NCBI GenBank assembly: GCA_006503475.1
Contig: RSEH01000216.1
Span: 1 to 64,000 of the forward strand
Length of the DNA: 64,000 bases
Direction: 5' to 3'
Source of the DNA: Stentor roeselii
Lineage: Eukaryota > Ciliophora > Heterotrichea > Heterotrichida > Stentoridae
The stretch's first letter is position 1. The number at the start of each line of letters is the position of its first letter. The position numbers and the translations under genes were made by a program. This document shows, in pieces, positions 1 to 11,900 of this stretch. Under the pieces are notes generated by a model. The model did not search any database, had not been told where the DNA came from, and saw nothing but the letters and a program-made list of their open reading frames with translations.

Positions 1-639
1 GGATTTCGTATTTCACGTATGGAGAAACTCTTTCAAAGAAGGGTTTATTGTCGCTTTGATCGATTACTAGCTGCAGTCGATATCCTGAGGTATGAGCTTT
101 GCGCTTCAGCCATTCCTCTTCAGCCATGATTTCACAAAAGACCTCGTCTTTGTCTCTGCTCATGAGAAGACTATATTTCAGGTTTAACTCGTATTCGATG
201 GTGAAAACTATTGCGCTTATCACTGCCTTAAGAAATTCTCTTCGAGAAATTAAACCTTCCTTTTCTTCATTTGTTTTTTCGTCATTGCCTTTAGGGTAGA
301 GCCAAGCCACCTTATTCTTGACCACGTCAGGAATTGCTTCACTTTCATTGTTGTTACTTATGTGACTACTCTGTCTGTTGATAGAATTTTCCTCGTCTCT
401 TTGTTGTTTAGCCTTTCAGATGGAATTTCAATTGACAGAGAAGTTTTGAAGACTTTGAAAAATTGACTTCGAGCCTTTCTTAAAGGAATCTTTTCCTCAA
501 GAAATTTTTCAGACTCTCTGCTATTATCATAAGGATTTGGAAACTGGATAACGTAAACTTTCCTTTTACTCAGGACTTCTTCGTAATTTTTGCTAAGAAG
601 AGGTTCTTTCCTCTCTTCTAATGGGTCGTTTTCATCCAT
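1..639 (-). CDS. Anoctamin-like N-terminal region, partial, with a frame break
   Basis: The gene begins at the ATG at 637-639 and runs off the left edge. The first 93 codons end at a TAA at 358-360. From about 355 down to 1 a second frame (a -1 shift) is open with no stop for about 115 codons and has coding character, including LISRREFLKAVISAIVF and FFERVSPYVKYEI. The charged, helical layout with a late SPYVKYE segment recalls the cytoplasmic N-terminal domain of protist anoctamins (calcium-activated channels or scramblases). That family call is tentative because the membrane part lies outside the window. No 15- or 16-nt intron fits the break, since the required shift is 2 mod 3. A one-base sequencing error or a recent frameshift is likelier. 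TATAA directly precedes the ATG. Confidence 0.4.
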
Positions 640-780
640 TTATAAGTTTTACGTTTAATTAAACAAGCATCAACCCATACCAAGTTAAGTCCGGCGATAG
701 CAAGCCACTCATTATCAATAAAAAAAATCCTGATCAACTTTGAATTCACTAATTTCAAACAAAAAACGAAAAATTACGTT

Positions 781-1830
781 AATTCTTTTTGAAGTGGCTT
801 AAGATTATTTCAGGTATTAGCTCAAGTTCCTTTCTAAAAGAATCTTCTCAAATCAAAGTCAAATAAAAGATTTAATAAAAAAGTACAGAGAAGAAAAGGT
901 AGTGACTTAGAAAATCAAATAAATGGACTTAAGCTGGAAAAAGGCCAGAAAAAAAGTACAAAAAAATGACAAAACTCGAAAATAAAGGCATATTAAAGTC
1001 CAAGAGATTCGAGCTGGACTGGAAATCTTCTGACTTGAAGAAGTAGAATTTTTCTGTAAAGCGAAAATTATGAAGAAAATAAGTCAGATGACAGATCAGC
1101 CAACATCGGACTCAAGTATTTTCACATCAAATCTCTTATAATGGTGAGTTCGAGGAAAAAAAATGAGAAAAAGCTAAAATTTTAAGAAATAAGATTAGTA
1201 TGGAAATGTTTCTTTCATTAAAAAAACTGAAAGAATGAAAATTAAAGAGAAAAAGAAAAAAGTTGTCAGTTGTATGCAAGGTCAAAAGACTCAAAGAACT
1301 GACGAAACTGAAAAAAAACTCTAAAATGTGTTAAAAAAAATTCAAGACACCCAAGTTCAAAAACTTGATTTCTGAGAGTTTCGAACGATTCCGAAGCAGG
1401 TGAAGAGCATTTGTTAATCAGAAGACGAAGAAGAGATAAATATCATCAAGCAAAAGAAAAACAACTCAAAAAGACTGCACAACACCCTAGGCCACGAATG
1501 CGTAATGTTAAAGAACTACCTGAGATGCATGTCTCTGAAGTCTTCTCAGCTTTCGTTGTTCCAGTTCAATCAGAAACGAGTGAAGACCAGAAAAAAATCG
1601 ATGATGCCGATTATTAAACTGTAGTCCATCTGCCGTTTATCATCTTTTTATGCATTTGAGAAAAAGAGTTAATCAAGAAAAGAAAACCTAGGATATTGTA
1701 TGTAGGGTGGTTTTCATTAAGACGATAAAAAGACTCGATTAGCTTTTTGAAGCGCAAAACTTTTAAGAAAAAAAAATGATTTTTCGGTGATTATGAGAAA
1801 AATTTCAATAATCAAACATTTTTAACTAGA
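781..1830 (+). pseudogene. Decayed coding stretch, unrecognised
   Basis: Several stop-free segments with coding character lie in different frames. About 838-966 is coiled-coil-like (it reads DLENQINGLKLEKG). 1034-1138 reads LEEVEFFCKAKIMKK. 1369-1614 starts with a basic run and includes MRNVKELPEMHVSEVFSAF. Stops and frame changes separate them, and no methionine start gives a long ORF. I read this as a host gene that has lost function. The low-complexity lysine-rich composition makes frame choice uncertain. No family is recognised. Confidence 0.35.
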
Positions 1831-2417
1831 AAAGAAAAAAAGTCTGATTGAAAGTTATTTACTCGGCTTTTTATCTTTTATTAAGCCAGGATATGTTACT
1901 TAATGTCCTCTTTCTTTTTCATAAGGTGTTATTTTCCACACATAACATATCCCTAAATTCCTCAGTTGTCATTTCTATGATCCATTTGAAATATCAACTA
2001 TTTCTAATCATATCAAAGAATACCTTATCTACTGTTTCTCACCATAAGCTAAATATTTTTCCTCAAACATAAAATCACTTTTCTCTATGCCTTATAATTA
2101 AATTTAGCCAAGTGATCTGAAGTAGTTAAGTTTGGCAGATTCTAGAATTGTAAATCCTCTTATTTATCTTCCATTCACTCTAACTTAAAACATTATCAAA
2201 TTTTAATTAATCTTTCAAAGAACTTTATACTCTACTTAAAAATCAAACTGATTTTCTTTTCATCTCAACAATATTATTATACAATTTCTTCCCTTGCTCG
2301 ATCAAAACATCAAGAAAAGGTGAAACCTTTTCATATACCATAATTTTAGAATCCTTCGCCAATTCAAGAATTGATCAAACAAACTGAGACAACTTATTTA
2401 ATTTAAATTATCTGATT
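1831..2417. other. AT-rich stretch without a supported gene
   Basis: A 74-codon frame at 1848-2072 opens only with TTG and is rich in F, L, I and S, as expected of AT-rich noncoding DNA. Nothing else is seen on either strand. Confidence 0.5.
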
Positions 2418-2744
2418 CTATAAATGATTTTTAACTGAGCTATAAATTAAATTCAGCCAGTTTGTTACCTGCTCTTCTATGGTCGGACTTTTGTTAGCTT
2501 TGGGTTCGACGTATCCAGGTTTAGAGGAAACTGAACGAATGATTCCGAATCCTTCTTCGGGCTCGTTTTTTTGGGGTTTAAGGGTTTCAGTATTCTTAGT
2601 AGGAGGTTCCTGTTTAATTTGAGGAGCGGGTTCTGCTTTAGGTGGATTTTTTTCAGCAGGTTTAGTCCCAGATTCACTTTTCTCATCCTTCGGTTTAATA
2701 GCGATTTCATTAGCCTTGCCAGCTTTCGATCCAGAGCAGCCCAT
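2418..2744 (-). CDS. Small MGC-start, probably N-myristoylated hydrophilic protein
   Basis: This 108-residue protein begins MGCSGSK: Gly2 with Ser at position 6 fits an N-myristoylation signal, and Cys3 is a likely palmitoylation site. The rest is low-complexity and rich in Lys, Pro and Glu (about residues 14-70), then a short C-terminal segment containing EEQVTNWLNLIYSSVK that could form a helix. It is probably tethered to a membrane as a disordered adaptor. It lies 46 nt downstream of another MGC-start gene on the same strand. The start is preceded by TATAAAT. No homologue is recognised and the function is unknown. Confidence 0.65.
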   Translation of the reverse strand: MGCSGSKAGKANEIAIKPKDEKSESGTKPAEKNPPKAEPAPQIKQEPPTKNTETLKPQKNEPEEGFGIIRSVSSKPGYVEPKANKSPTIEEQVTNWLNLIYSSVKNHL

Positions 2745-2790
2745 ATTTATAAACTCTAGAAAAGCGAATGAAAATGCTTGGAAAATTATT

Positions 2791-3036
2791 CTAATATCCT
2801 AAATTGTCTTCACCCTGGCCAGCACTTTTGAGACTATCCTGAAATAGACTCTGAGGTTTATTTGCAGCATAACTGCCACGTTTAGAAGGAGCATAGCTTT
2901 GTTCATTACAGCTGAGTTCTTCCTTAACAACAAACAAATCGACACTTCTGTCATAAGGTTCATAAGGATTTTCGCTAAGATTCGACTGAATCGCCTGTTT
3001 AGCATCAGACTTTTTCTGAGTAATGCAGCAGCCCAT
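2791..3036 (-). CDS. Small MGC-start, probably dually lipidated protein
   Basis: This 81-residue protein starts MGCCITQKK. Gly2 is a candidate myristoylation site and Cys3-Cys4 a candidate double palmitoylation site. The body is polar and Ser/Tyr-rich (PYEPYDRSVDLF, YAPSKRGSYAANKP), suggesting an unstructured membrane-anchored peptide with phosphorylation sites. It has no membrane segment or catalytic motif. It is the upstream member of a tandem pair with 2418-2744. The two share the MGC start and small hydrophilic design but little other sequence, so they may be an old duplication or simply similar in type. Confidence 0.65.
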   Translation of the reverse strand: MGCCITQKKSDAKQAIQSNLSENPYEPYDRSVDLFVVKEELSCNEQSYAPSKRGSYAANKPQSLFQDSLKSAGQGEDNLGY

Positions 3037-3163
3037 AAGAGCTATATTATAAGATTGAATTTTCTTGAATAATATTCTGAAAACACTGGATTATAGAAGA
3101 AGTATTTTTTTTGGTTGTTAAAATCCTCAACGATTTCAGTTAGATCTTAAATTAAATATCATT

Positions 3164-5908
3164 CTAGCTAAACTGAGCCTTCTGTCGTGAATTCAAACGG
3201 CCAGGAGTGTTCAAGTGTAAATAAGGACAGGTACTTGGAGAGTGGTCTTTTTCACAGATCATGCTTTTCCTGATTTTGTCTCTGTCGCCGTCGAGCCTGC
3301 TAAGATCTTCTTTATTCAAAGCGATGTCTCTTTGAACCTGTTTGATCAGTTCTTCTTTTGAGTAGACCATTTTTTCTCTAGAGCTTTTAATTGAGTAGTC
3401 ATTTGATAGTTTCAAACTGTTGCTTTCAGCTAAAGCACTTTTTAATGCTTCTGTTAATGAAAACTTGTCAGTTGTTAATGACATGATTTCGTGTTTTAAG
3501 CTGGTTAATTCGTATCTGAGGTTGTGGATCTCTTCTTCTGACTGCTCGATTATTGCCTCGTTTTTTCGGTATAACTCTTCTAGCTCGTTTTTTAGTTTTA
3601 TTGCGTGTTGCTTGTATATTGTCTCGTTTGAAGTCGACTCGTCTAGCATTGACTGGAATTTTGAGATCTCGTTGGTTGATTGCTTGTATTGTTTTGAGGT
3701 CTGGAATAGGGATTTTGATAGTGATTGGATTTCTTCTATTGTGTTTAACACCCACTTTGAAATGCTTTCTAAGGATGAGATGTTACCCTCTGTCCATAGG
3801 TCCAGGAAGTCTTTGTAGGCTGGGGTCAGACATGACCGGTAGTCATTGTAACTAATTGTTAACTTTCCACAAAACGCTGAAATAATTTTGCAGCAGTTTC
3901 CAACTTCCAGATGATATTTTTCCAGTTCCTTCTCAAGAAGCTCAATCCTCGTCGATTTTTCTTTCATCTCGAAGAACTTTTTATTCTTGTCGTTTCTTTC
4001 ATCTTCAATATCTCGTTCAAGGTTTTTGATGTTTGTTTTGAGCTGTCTAATTTCGTCATCTTTTTCATTATTGGTTTTTTCGAACTTTGATTTTCCTTTT
4101 TCAAACTCAGCGAGTTCTTTTTTTATTTCTTCGTTTTGGCTTTTTTCGAGTTCCAATTGTTCTTTAATAATTTTTAAAGACATTCTTTCAGAGTTGAGGA
4201 CATCCTGAAGTTCAGATTTGTCAGTCTCAATAGACTCATAATACTCATTAAGATGATTAAACTTTGAAATATAAAGTTCCGCTTCCTTCGCCTTTTTTTC
4301 CAATTCAATTCGATAAGAGTCATTTTCCAGATAAAGTTCCTCAATTTGATTAGAAAGTTTCGAGTTCAGCACCTTAACCTCATTAAAATTCTGACTAATA
4401 ACATTTTCTTTATGCTGCATTTCACGAAGTGATTCAGTCAAATACTGAATCTCTTCTTCCAGTTGAGCAAACCTAGACTGTTCCGATCTTCTACTCTGTT
4501 CATTATCATTTCTATTCTTTTTAAATCCTTCTAAAATTTCATTTTTCGCCTGATAATCAAGTAGTTTCGCTTTAAACTCCTGCAGCTGTTTAATATCAAG
4601 TTCCCTGATCCTTTCAAGTTCATTAAGAGCCTTTTTAGAGCTTTCAAGTTCCTTATTAAGTATCAAGATTTTTTCCTTAAAGATAGAATTTTCCTGGTAC
4701 AAGCTCATGTGTTCACCTTTCAACCTTGTCAAATTTTCACTTTTCTGCACTTCTTGCCTCGAGTACGAATCCAGTTGTTCCTGAAGTCTAGACGCGTCAT
4801 TTTGAGTATCTTTTAAAGACTCAGTTAAACTAGCAACATGAGCTTGAAGTTTCTCAACTTTTAATTCAGTCATCATTTTTTCTTCCTTTGCTGCTTTAAG
4901 ATGAGCTTCCTTGTCCTGATTGGTTTTTTTAAGACTATCTACAAGACTTTGCATCTCTGTATATTGCTGACTAGTCCTGAAAATCTCTTCTTTATGAACC
5001 TCATTTTCAGCTTCTTGTTTAGCTTCCTTATTTTTCATGATTTCCAAGGTTTTCAAAGTTTCATGAAAATCTTTCTTCATTTCTTCGAAGTACCTGCTGA
5101 GATCATTGAGTTCTTTTTCCATTTCTCTTTCCTTTGTAGTGCTTTGGTTGAGATACTCAATCATTGAAAGTTTCTCTTCTTCAAGTTTCGCGACTTCCTC
5201 TTCAGCGATTTGCAGAGCTTCAGCAGCTTGTCGAAGATGAGTATCAAGTTCCTCTCTTTCCTTAACAAGCATATCATTTTCACTTTCCCTTGTTTTAAGT
5301 TTATGAGAAAGTCTCTTGATTTGGCTTTCATAGTCTAAAATCGCGTTTCGCATTCGAGACTGTTCTCTTCTTGAGTCATCAATTTTTGACCTGGAGTTGT
5401 TAATGACTGACATTGCTTTAGGGTCAAGAGAAATTCCATCCATTTCTTCCAGTTTCCCTTCAATCGTTTGCTTTAGAAGCTCGATGTAAGTCCTCTGCTC
5501 TTCACAGTTTAACATCTCGGCGCGAAGACTTTCTTCTAAATCAGTTTTATCCTTCAATAAATCGTTGTACTTCTCTAATAACAACAAGTAATCGCCTTGC
5601 TCTTTGACTTCCTCGCCTTCTAAGTTTTGATGTGAAAGCTGCCCTTCTAGACGTTGAATCTTCTCGCGTGCAAGTTGAAGCTCTTGACTTTGAGAAAGGA
5701 AGGAGGAACGCTGCTCTTCTTTTATTGGAAGAGGGTGACCTGGGCAGAGCTCTTGAATTCGTTTCTCGCATTGGACTCGGTATTGCTCCAGGGAACGCAA
5801 ACGAGAGGCTTGTTGACGGATTTTCTCACGTAAATGAGATGTCAGGTCTGCGTCGCTGTAGAGGCTGTCGTCTAGGTTTTCACCTTCGGAGAGTTTTGAG
5901 ACTTCCAT
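3164..5908 (-). CDS. Long coiled-coil protein, probably cytoskeletal
   Basis: This 914-residue protein is almost entirely heptad-rich coiled coil from about residue 25 to 850, with dense E/K/L/Q. The N-terminal head contains the less repetitive segment QCEKRIQELCPGHPLPIKEE (about residues 47-66). The C-terminal tail has Cys and His residues (CEKDHSPSTCPYLHL) that could bind a metal. There is no membrane segment or enzyme domain. In ciliates such proteins commonly belong to basal bodies, the cortex or ciliary rootlets, which is inference here. The next gene upstream (the IP3 receptor, same strand) ends 59 nt before its ATG. Confidence 0.7.
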   Translation of the reverse strand: MEVSKLSEGENLDDSLYSDADLTSHLREKIRQQASRLRSLEQYRVQCEKRIQELCPGHPLPIKEEQRSSFLSQSQELQLAREKIQRLEGQLSHQNLEGEEVKEQGDYLLLLEKYNDLLKDKTDLEESLRAEMLNCEEQRTYIELLKQTIEGKLEEMDGISLDPKAMSVINNSRSKIDDSRREQSRMRNAILDYESQIKRLSHKLKTRESENDMLVKEREELDTHLRQAAEALQIAEEEVAKLEEEKLSMIEYLNQSTTKEREMEKELNDLSRYFEEMKKDFHETLKTLEIMKNKEAKQEAENEVHKEEIFRTSQQYTEMQSLVDSLKKTNQDKEAHLKAAKEEKMMTELKVEKLQAHVASLTESLKDTQNDASRLQEQLDSYSRQEVQKSENLTRLKGEHMSLYQENSIFKEKILILNKELESSKKALNELERIRELDIKQLQEFKAKLLDYQAKNEILEGFKKNRNDNEQSRRSEQSRFAQLEEEIQYLTESLREMQHKENVISQNFNEVKVLNSKLSNQIEELYLENDSYRIELEKKAKEAELYISKFNHLNEYYESIETDKSELQDVLNSERMSLKIIKEQLELEKSQNEEIKKELAEFEKGKSKFEKTNNEKDDEIRQLKTNIKNLERDIEDERNDKNKKFFEMKEKSTRIELLEKELEKYHLEVGNCCKIISAFCGKLTISYNDYRSCLTPAYKDFLDLWTEGNISSLESISKWVLNTIEEIQSLSKSLFQTSKQYKQSTNEISKFQSMLDESTSNETIYKQHAIKLKNELEELYRKNEAIIEQSEEEIHNLRYELTSLKHEIMSLTTDKFSLTEALKSALAESNSLKLSNDYSIKSSREKMVYSKEELIKQVQRDIALNKEDLSRLDGDRDKIRKSMICEKDHSPSTCPYLHLNTPGRLNSRQKAQFS

Positions 5909-5967
5909 AAGATTTTGAATTATTACTGAAAAGAATTGGAGTTATGGATTATTTTTTAGATATTTCT

Positions 5968-8900
5968 TTACCCCAACTGCACATCACTAAGACTATTAGC
6001 CATCTCCTTTAAACTCTCTGTTTTTTCAATCAAATCATCAAACTCGCCTTCATTTGTATTCTGTCCCGAAGCAAGACTCAAAGAAGTAAGTGGAAAGAAG
6101 CTAGTTTCATTTTGCATGATTTTTTCCTTTACAAACTTTTCAGCTCCACTGCAGTCATCAATTTTCTTATGTCTCAAATAAATCATAAAAGCCAAGTAAG
6201 CATAAGGATTATGTTCGATATTAGTATGAATAGTCCAGTTAACCCTTTTGATTTCAAACAAAGACCTTTGATTCCCACAAATAAAACAATTTTCTTGAAT
6301 ATCTTTTAACTGTGCCTGGTTCTGGTCCCTAAGTTCGCCGAAGGTGTCAATAATGATCCCAAAAATGATATTCAAGAGAATATTGATAACCAATGCGAAG
6401 TAAAGGATGTTGAAGATCATCAGATACCAGTAGTGACTGTCATTGTCCTGCAGTTGCACCAAAGCGTCGCCGATTCCACCTCCCATTCGAATGCCAGTCA
6501 CGATGTTCGAAATAAAACATTCAAATAAACTGCCACAGTAAGTCACAGCTGAAGCATCTCCGATGATACTTGAGTAAACTTCAGGAAAACTCAAGAAAGA
6601 TACAATTGTGAAACAGTAAATCACAATAATTGCAAGAAGAGTAGTTAATATCAGCTGCTTGCTGTTTAAGGTAATTGATCTTAAAATGTTTTTTAAGTCT
6701 TCATTTCTTTTTATCAAGTCCAGAAGAAGAACTGAGTAAAGCAAAGGCCATTTCCAGGAAAGTACAGAAACAAGTAGGTAGATCAGATTGTATAACGACT
6801 CAAAGTCGAACAAAATGATTCTAAGAGTCAAGAAAAAGTGAGAAAAGATTTCGGATTCTTTTGTAGATGTTCGAATTAAGACTTCTTTCATCAACTCAGT
6901 GCCTTTTATGCGGTTGAAGTAAGGACTAAGATATCTTTTGTACTGCTCGCCCTTGCTGTTTAATTTTGACTTGTACTTGATGACTGGGAGGTATTCAAGT
7001 AGATAGCAGATATAAACAAGTGACGCTAGAATAATCTGCACCACTCCAATGATCGTCAGTAAGACTTTACTGTCAATAATTGATTTAAACCTCCAGTCAT
7101 TCCCCTTACTTTCAGTATGTTCAACAGTCGCCAAGAGAATAATATTAATCACAATAATCGTCACATAACTCACTTTCCCATATATTCTCCATTTCGAGAT
7201 AAAAGCATCAAAAACCGGGTACTTCGCTATAGACTGCTGATGCATCATTTCAACTTCATAAATCTTGCTTTTATTCATAAAGTCCTCTATTTTTTCCTGA
7301 TGAGAGGCACGATTCGCCTTGGTTATCAAATCTTTTTGAGACTTTTTGGTGAAATATCTGCACATTGTTGGAACTCGGAAGAATATCTTGGTCAGACTTT
7401 CTCGTATGTTGATCTCGACAGTTGCGATGTTTGAATAGTAAAAGTCTTGAGCTTCTGTGTGGTCGATTTTTGAGTCGTCGATGATTTTAGGACTGCAGCA
7501 TGACTTGAACCTTTCTCGAACCATTTCACGGAAACCTGGCCTTAGTGTTTTAGAAGGTTCTAAAGGACTGTCGAGTTTTATTATCATTTTTGAGCATTTT
7601 ATCTTGAATTGACCGGGGTGAAGGTATTGAAGGGTTAGAAGTAAGATGTTGATGCAGTAACCGATGTCGATCACGTCTTTTTCGAATGGCTCTAAGGGCT
7701 TTCCTTGCATTTTTAGGCAGGAGAGAAGTCGGAAGTCTGTGCCTTGATTGTCCTGGTAGATTATTCTTTCTCGTCCTTTTATTATTTGGTGCCAAATGAG
7801 GGCTGAGTGATCACTTAGAACATCAAGTGAAAGTTCTCGAATAAAAATTTTCGCGATTTTAATATTAATATTCGCTTCAATCAAGGCATTTAAAAACAAG
7901 ATTCCCTCATAATAAATATCAATCCATACATTTTTCTGTGAAAAGTCAGGACTTTCCATAAAAAACAGCCAATTCATAAAGTCATACAAACGTCTTCTCT
8001 GTCCTAAGATCACCTGATTTATTGTGCAAGGACCTTGACAACAATCAGCAAGACACCTGATACACTGAATGGCCAACTCTGACAGATAAGTGCCCTGGTC
8101 AGTCTTGATCTTAAGGTCTTCTATTCCAACCATGCACAGCAAGAACTGGCAAATCTCACTCACGAGGTCAATGTTTACAATTTGGTTCTGGGGATTTTGG
8201 ATCTGAAGAAACTCTTGAAAAGGGGAAAAACAGTTATTGCAACAGCTTTGAAGAAATTCTAAGATTTTGTAAGCGAGTTTTATCATTCTGATGTTTTTGG
8301 TGCTTGATTTTTGCACTGTGTTACTTTCATTTAATGATTTTCTTCTTTTGCTACCCTTTCGAGTAGCAGGACTAAGCAGCAACTCCTGCACTTCTCTAAG
8401 ACTCACTCTTAGAAAAGAAAATATCCTTGCACTATTAAGTGTCAAATAATTTAAAATCTTTTGTTTCGAAACCGAATTATTATTCTTAACCATCAAAGTA
8501 AGTAATTCAAGTGCAGAGATCGTATTTTCATGAGGTGCTTCCTTAGTGAATTCATTGAAACAAATAGCAATAACTTCATCATTTGCAAAAAGTGTTTGAA
8601 TATTACTGGCATTTAAATTATTCTGACTTGCCCCTTCATCACCTTCTTGACATTTTTCCAGTTCTTGAATAAGAATATATTTCAAGATATTAATCAAGTA
8701 AACTTTGTGTTCTTTCTTATCAAAAGCTTTACTTAAATTCTGTATAAATTTCAACAAAGCCGCAGTATCCCCCCTTGCCAATGCAGGGTCAATGAGTTCA
8801 GCTTTAACTTTAGTCACCATGATATAAATATCATTTTGTTCTTCCTCTAGTTTCTTTTCAGTACTTTCATTAAATTTCTTTAACTGCAAGTTGCAGTCTT

Positions 8901-11900
8901 CATGATGAATAACTGGTTCCGGCTCTGGTATAACTCTTTCCTTACGAGCGATGTAAGAATTTCCAATAAAAAGCGCTTTAATATCACTTCTGATTGACTC
9001 GATGTTGATTTCGTTCGCCTGAAGGTCCGGGTCGAATTTTTTGATGATGAGTTCGACTTCACTGACCTTGATTTCGAGTTTAAGTGTTTTTTTAAGAAGC
9101 ATCAAGAAATTGATCTTGTTTATCGGAGTTTCTGTCAAAGGGAAGTATTTATCAATGAACCCTTCAAAGGGCAAGAAGGACTTTTCGATATGATCTTTGC
9201 ACATCTGGACAAGTTTCGTATAAGCCTGGTTTTGTTCTGTCTGATCAGCACTTTCTTCTTCATTTACGTAAAAATAAGGAATTTCAAAGACAGTGGCAGC
9301 GATTTCACTGATCATGAAGTCCATGTCGATCTCATCACAAGCTAATGACTTCTCAAAGAGAATGTTGAGGATATCTTGAAGCTCGCACTTGATTTTAAAT
9401 AATGCGTAAGAAATTCCTTCAGATATCGCACCTCGAGAACGAAGTTCTAAAGTAATGTCTTTGATCACGCAGATTAGACCTGTGCTGATACGAGGAGTGT
9501 CAGGTTTATGCGAAAAAACGTATTTCCAGTACTCGAGGGACTCAGCTTGTTCTCGCGTTAAGTTGTTTATTTTAGAGGTTTTTTGCTTTTTTATCACTGG
9601 CTGGAACTTGAATTGCTTTTTGGGAGTTATTGGTTCGTACATGCCTTTTATTGAGATTCCTGTCAGGTGGTCGATGTAGTGTTTATACTTTGCGATATCA
9701 GTGAAGACTACTCCGACAATTATCTCTTGAACCTCCTGGTCAGTGAGACCTTGCTTTATACTTGGTGTTTCCATGAAGAATACATAAAATAAGAAGTGTA
9801 GATATGACTTTTTTATGAAAAGCATACTGGTATTCTTCATTTCACGGGATAATACCTTGAAGGGTATCAGTCTTCTTGCCTGGTGAGTGGAGTACTCATT
9901 AAAAATAGAAGAACGGGCAATGATATCGATCATCATCGAGAAAAAAACGATTCCCTTTGAACTGAACTTAGAAAGATCCCAGGAAGTTTCACATGAAAAG
10001 ACTGTATACAAGTTCTTCGCCACCAACAAAGACTTGATAATCGCCGTTTGGTTACTTGCATAAAATCTCAAATTTTCATCATGTATCAAACTCTTCAATA
10101 TCAATAAATTATCAGGACTATCCATCGGGTTCTGCTTTTTGCTCATAGAAACAAACATATTTTCAATGATTTTTACTGAAGTTTTCAAGTTTCTCTTACA
10201 TTTTAAAACTTCAGCGATGAGTGATTTAGTGCCAATTGTATTATGTTTAAAAATTTCTATCTTTTCAAGATAAAAATAAAGAATTTCTTGGTTTTCTGTT
10301 GAGTTATAAGCGAAATGTTTCAATGTTTTCACTGCAAGAACGTAAAGAGGACAGGCATAGTCCTCAAGAACTACTTTTTTCCCTGAATGTCGAATCCAGG
10401 GCCAATCATCAGTAAAAAGCTTGAGGATTAAAGTATGAACTCCCAAATTCTTATAAATCTTCTGCAAGTACTTTCGAATCGAAACCTCTCGAGAAGGGGA
10501 AATGAAAGATTTGAAGTTTTTAATGAAGACTTCAAGTTTACTTCTTGCAGAACTGATGAGATGATGTTCTCTGTTGATACCTTCGATAAGTTCACTAGTG
10601 TCGAGATATGGAATTTCTTTGAGTAATATTTGAGTATCTTTATAAAGATTAAAAACAACTTTGTAGTTATTTCTCAACTCGCAACGAGGAATAAGCACAA
10701 CATCATCAAGACTTTTCAATATCGTTTTATCAACATCTAAATTACTCAGCAGCAAATTAATGATATTTTCTTTCAAAGAGTCCTCAGTTTTATTAAAGAT
10801 TAGATTCAATAAAACCGTATCAAGAGAAGCAACATTTGCTTTCTCAGTCTCAGCTTGACTTCTCGAGGATGCTTTTTCATCTTTACTAGGTTTTGTTTGT
10901 TCTCTAGGAGATTTTTCATTATCCCGAAAAGAATTTTGAGCAGATTTCGGAATCTTTCCAAAATCCTCTCCAGATTTTCTATTCACTTTAAACCCAAAAA
11001 TATTTTTCTTTTCATGAGCAAGGCCATCAAAGACTTCCTTAGGAGCAGAAAATTCTTTAAGTTTTTCCCTGACCTCCGAGTCAATAGATGCATGAAACTT
11101 GACTTGAAAGAACTCGATGATATTTTTGATGAGTTCTAAATGAAGACTTTCATTTCTGAGTTCTTTCAATTCAGATTGAAAGAGTTTGACCCAGTTTTCC
11201 TGGTGCTCAGCTGAGCCTTCAAGTAAAGTGATCAAGTAAGGAGTGACTTGATTGACGAACTCGTATTGGACGTGGTTGTTGTTGACTAGATTTTTGCCAA
11301 ACTTAATAATTTCAATGAGAAACCTGACTTTATCTCCAAGATTCTCAGATCTCGCAACTTGCCAAGGGGGGATCTCGTCATTCCAAACATCCAAAATCCA
11401 AGAATTAAGTTTTTCAAGTGAAATCGGTTTTTTATCAACTTTTCCCAAAATATCTTCTTTAATTTCATAAAGCTCATCATCTGGCTCGAGAAGATTCTGC
11501 TGCGAGTCCCACAAAAAACATCGTTGTTGGTTTTCACTTTTTATTTCCTGATCTGGCTTTTCAAAGTAAAGCACCCAGATGATCTTCAGGTAGTAAGTCC
11601 GAAGTTTGCAGTGGACTTTAGGGTCAGAAATCGTGAGGTAAAGATGGTCGTAAGACAGGCCAAGTGTTTCTATTGTCCGACTGATCAGTTTTTCATTGCG
11701 TGAGAGGCAAAGGTTTGTTATGAACTCAAAAATACTGCAGACGTAATTCATGTAGGGTCTTGAGTCGTTCAGGTTTTCAGGGTAAAATAAAAGCATCTTG
11801 CTTTTGTCTTCTAATGCAATTGATGCGAAATTTGAACAATTTGTGATGTATTCTGATAAGCTGCAGTTCATGTCGTTGAAAAAACCTAGGAAAGGCTTTA

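Noticed and set aside
1369-1617. Short ORF opening with TTG, rich in Arg, as a gene
   Set aside because: It has no ATG in a suitable place and sits inside the decayed region. It is better treated as a fragment.
781-1830. Reading this stretch as an intact gene with TAA/TAG as Gln and TGA as Trp
   Set aside because: A plausible-looking protein results, but stop density is about that of random AT-rich DNA and the best coding stretches lie in a different frame (838-966 and 1369-1614). Conserved genes nearby never use internal stops.
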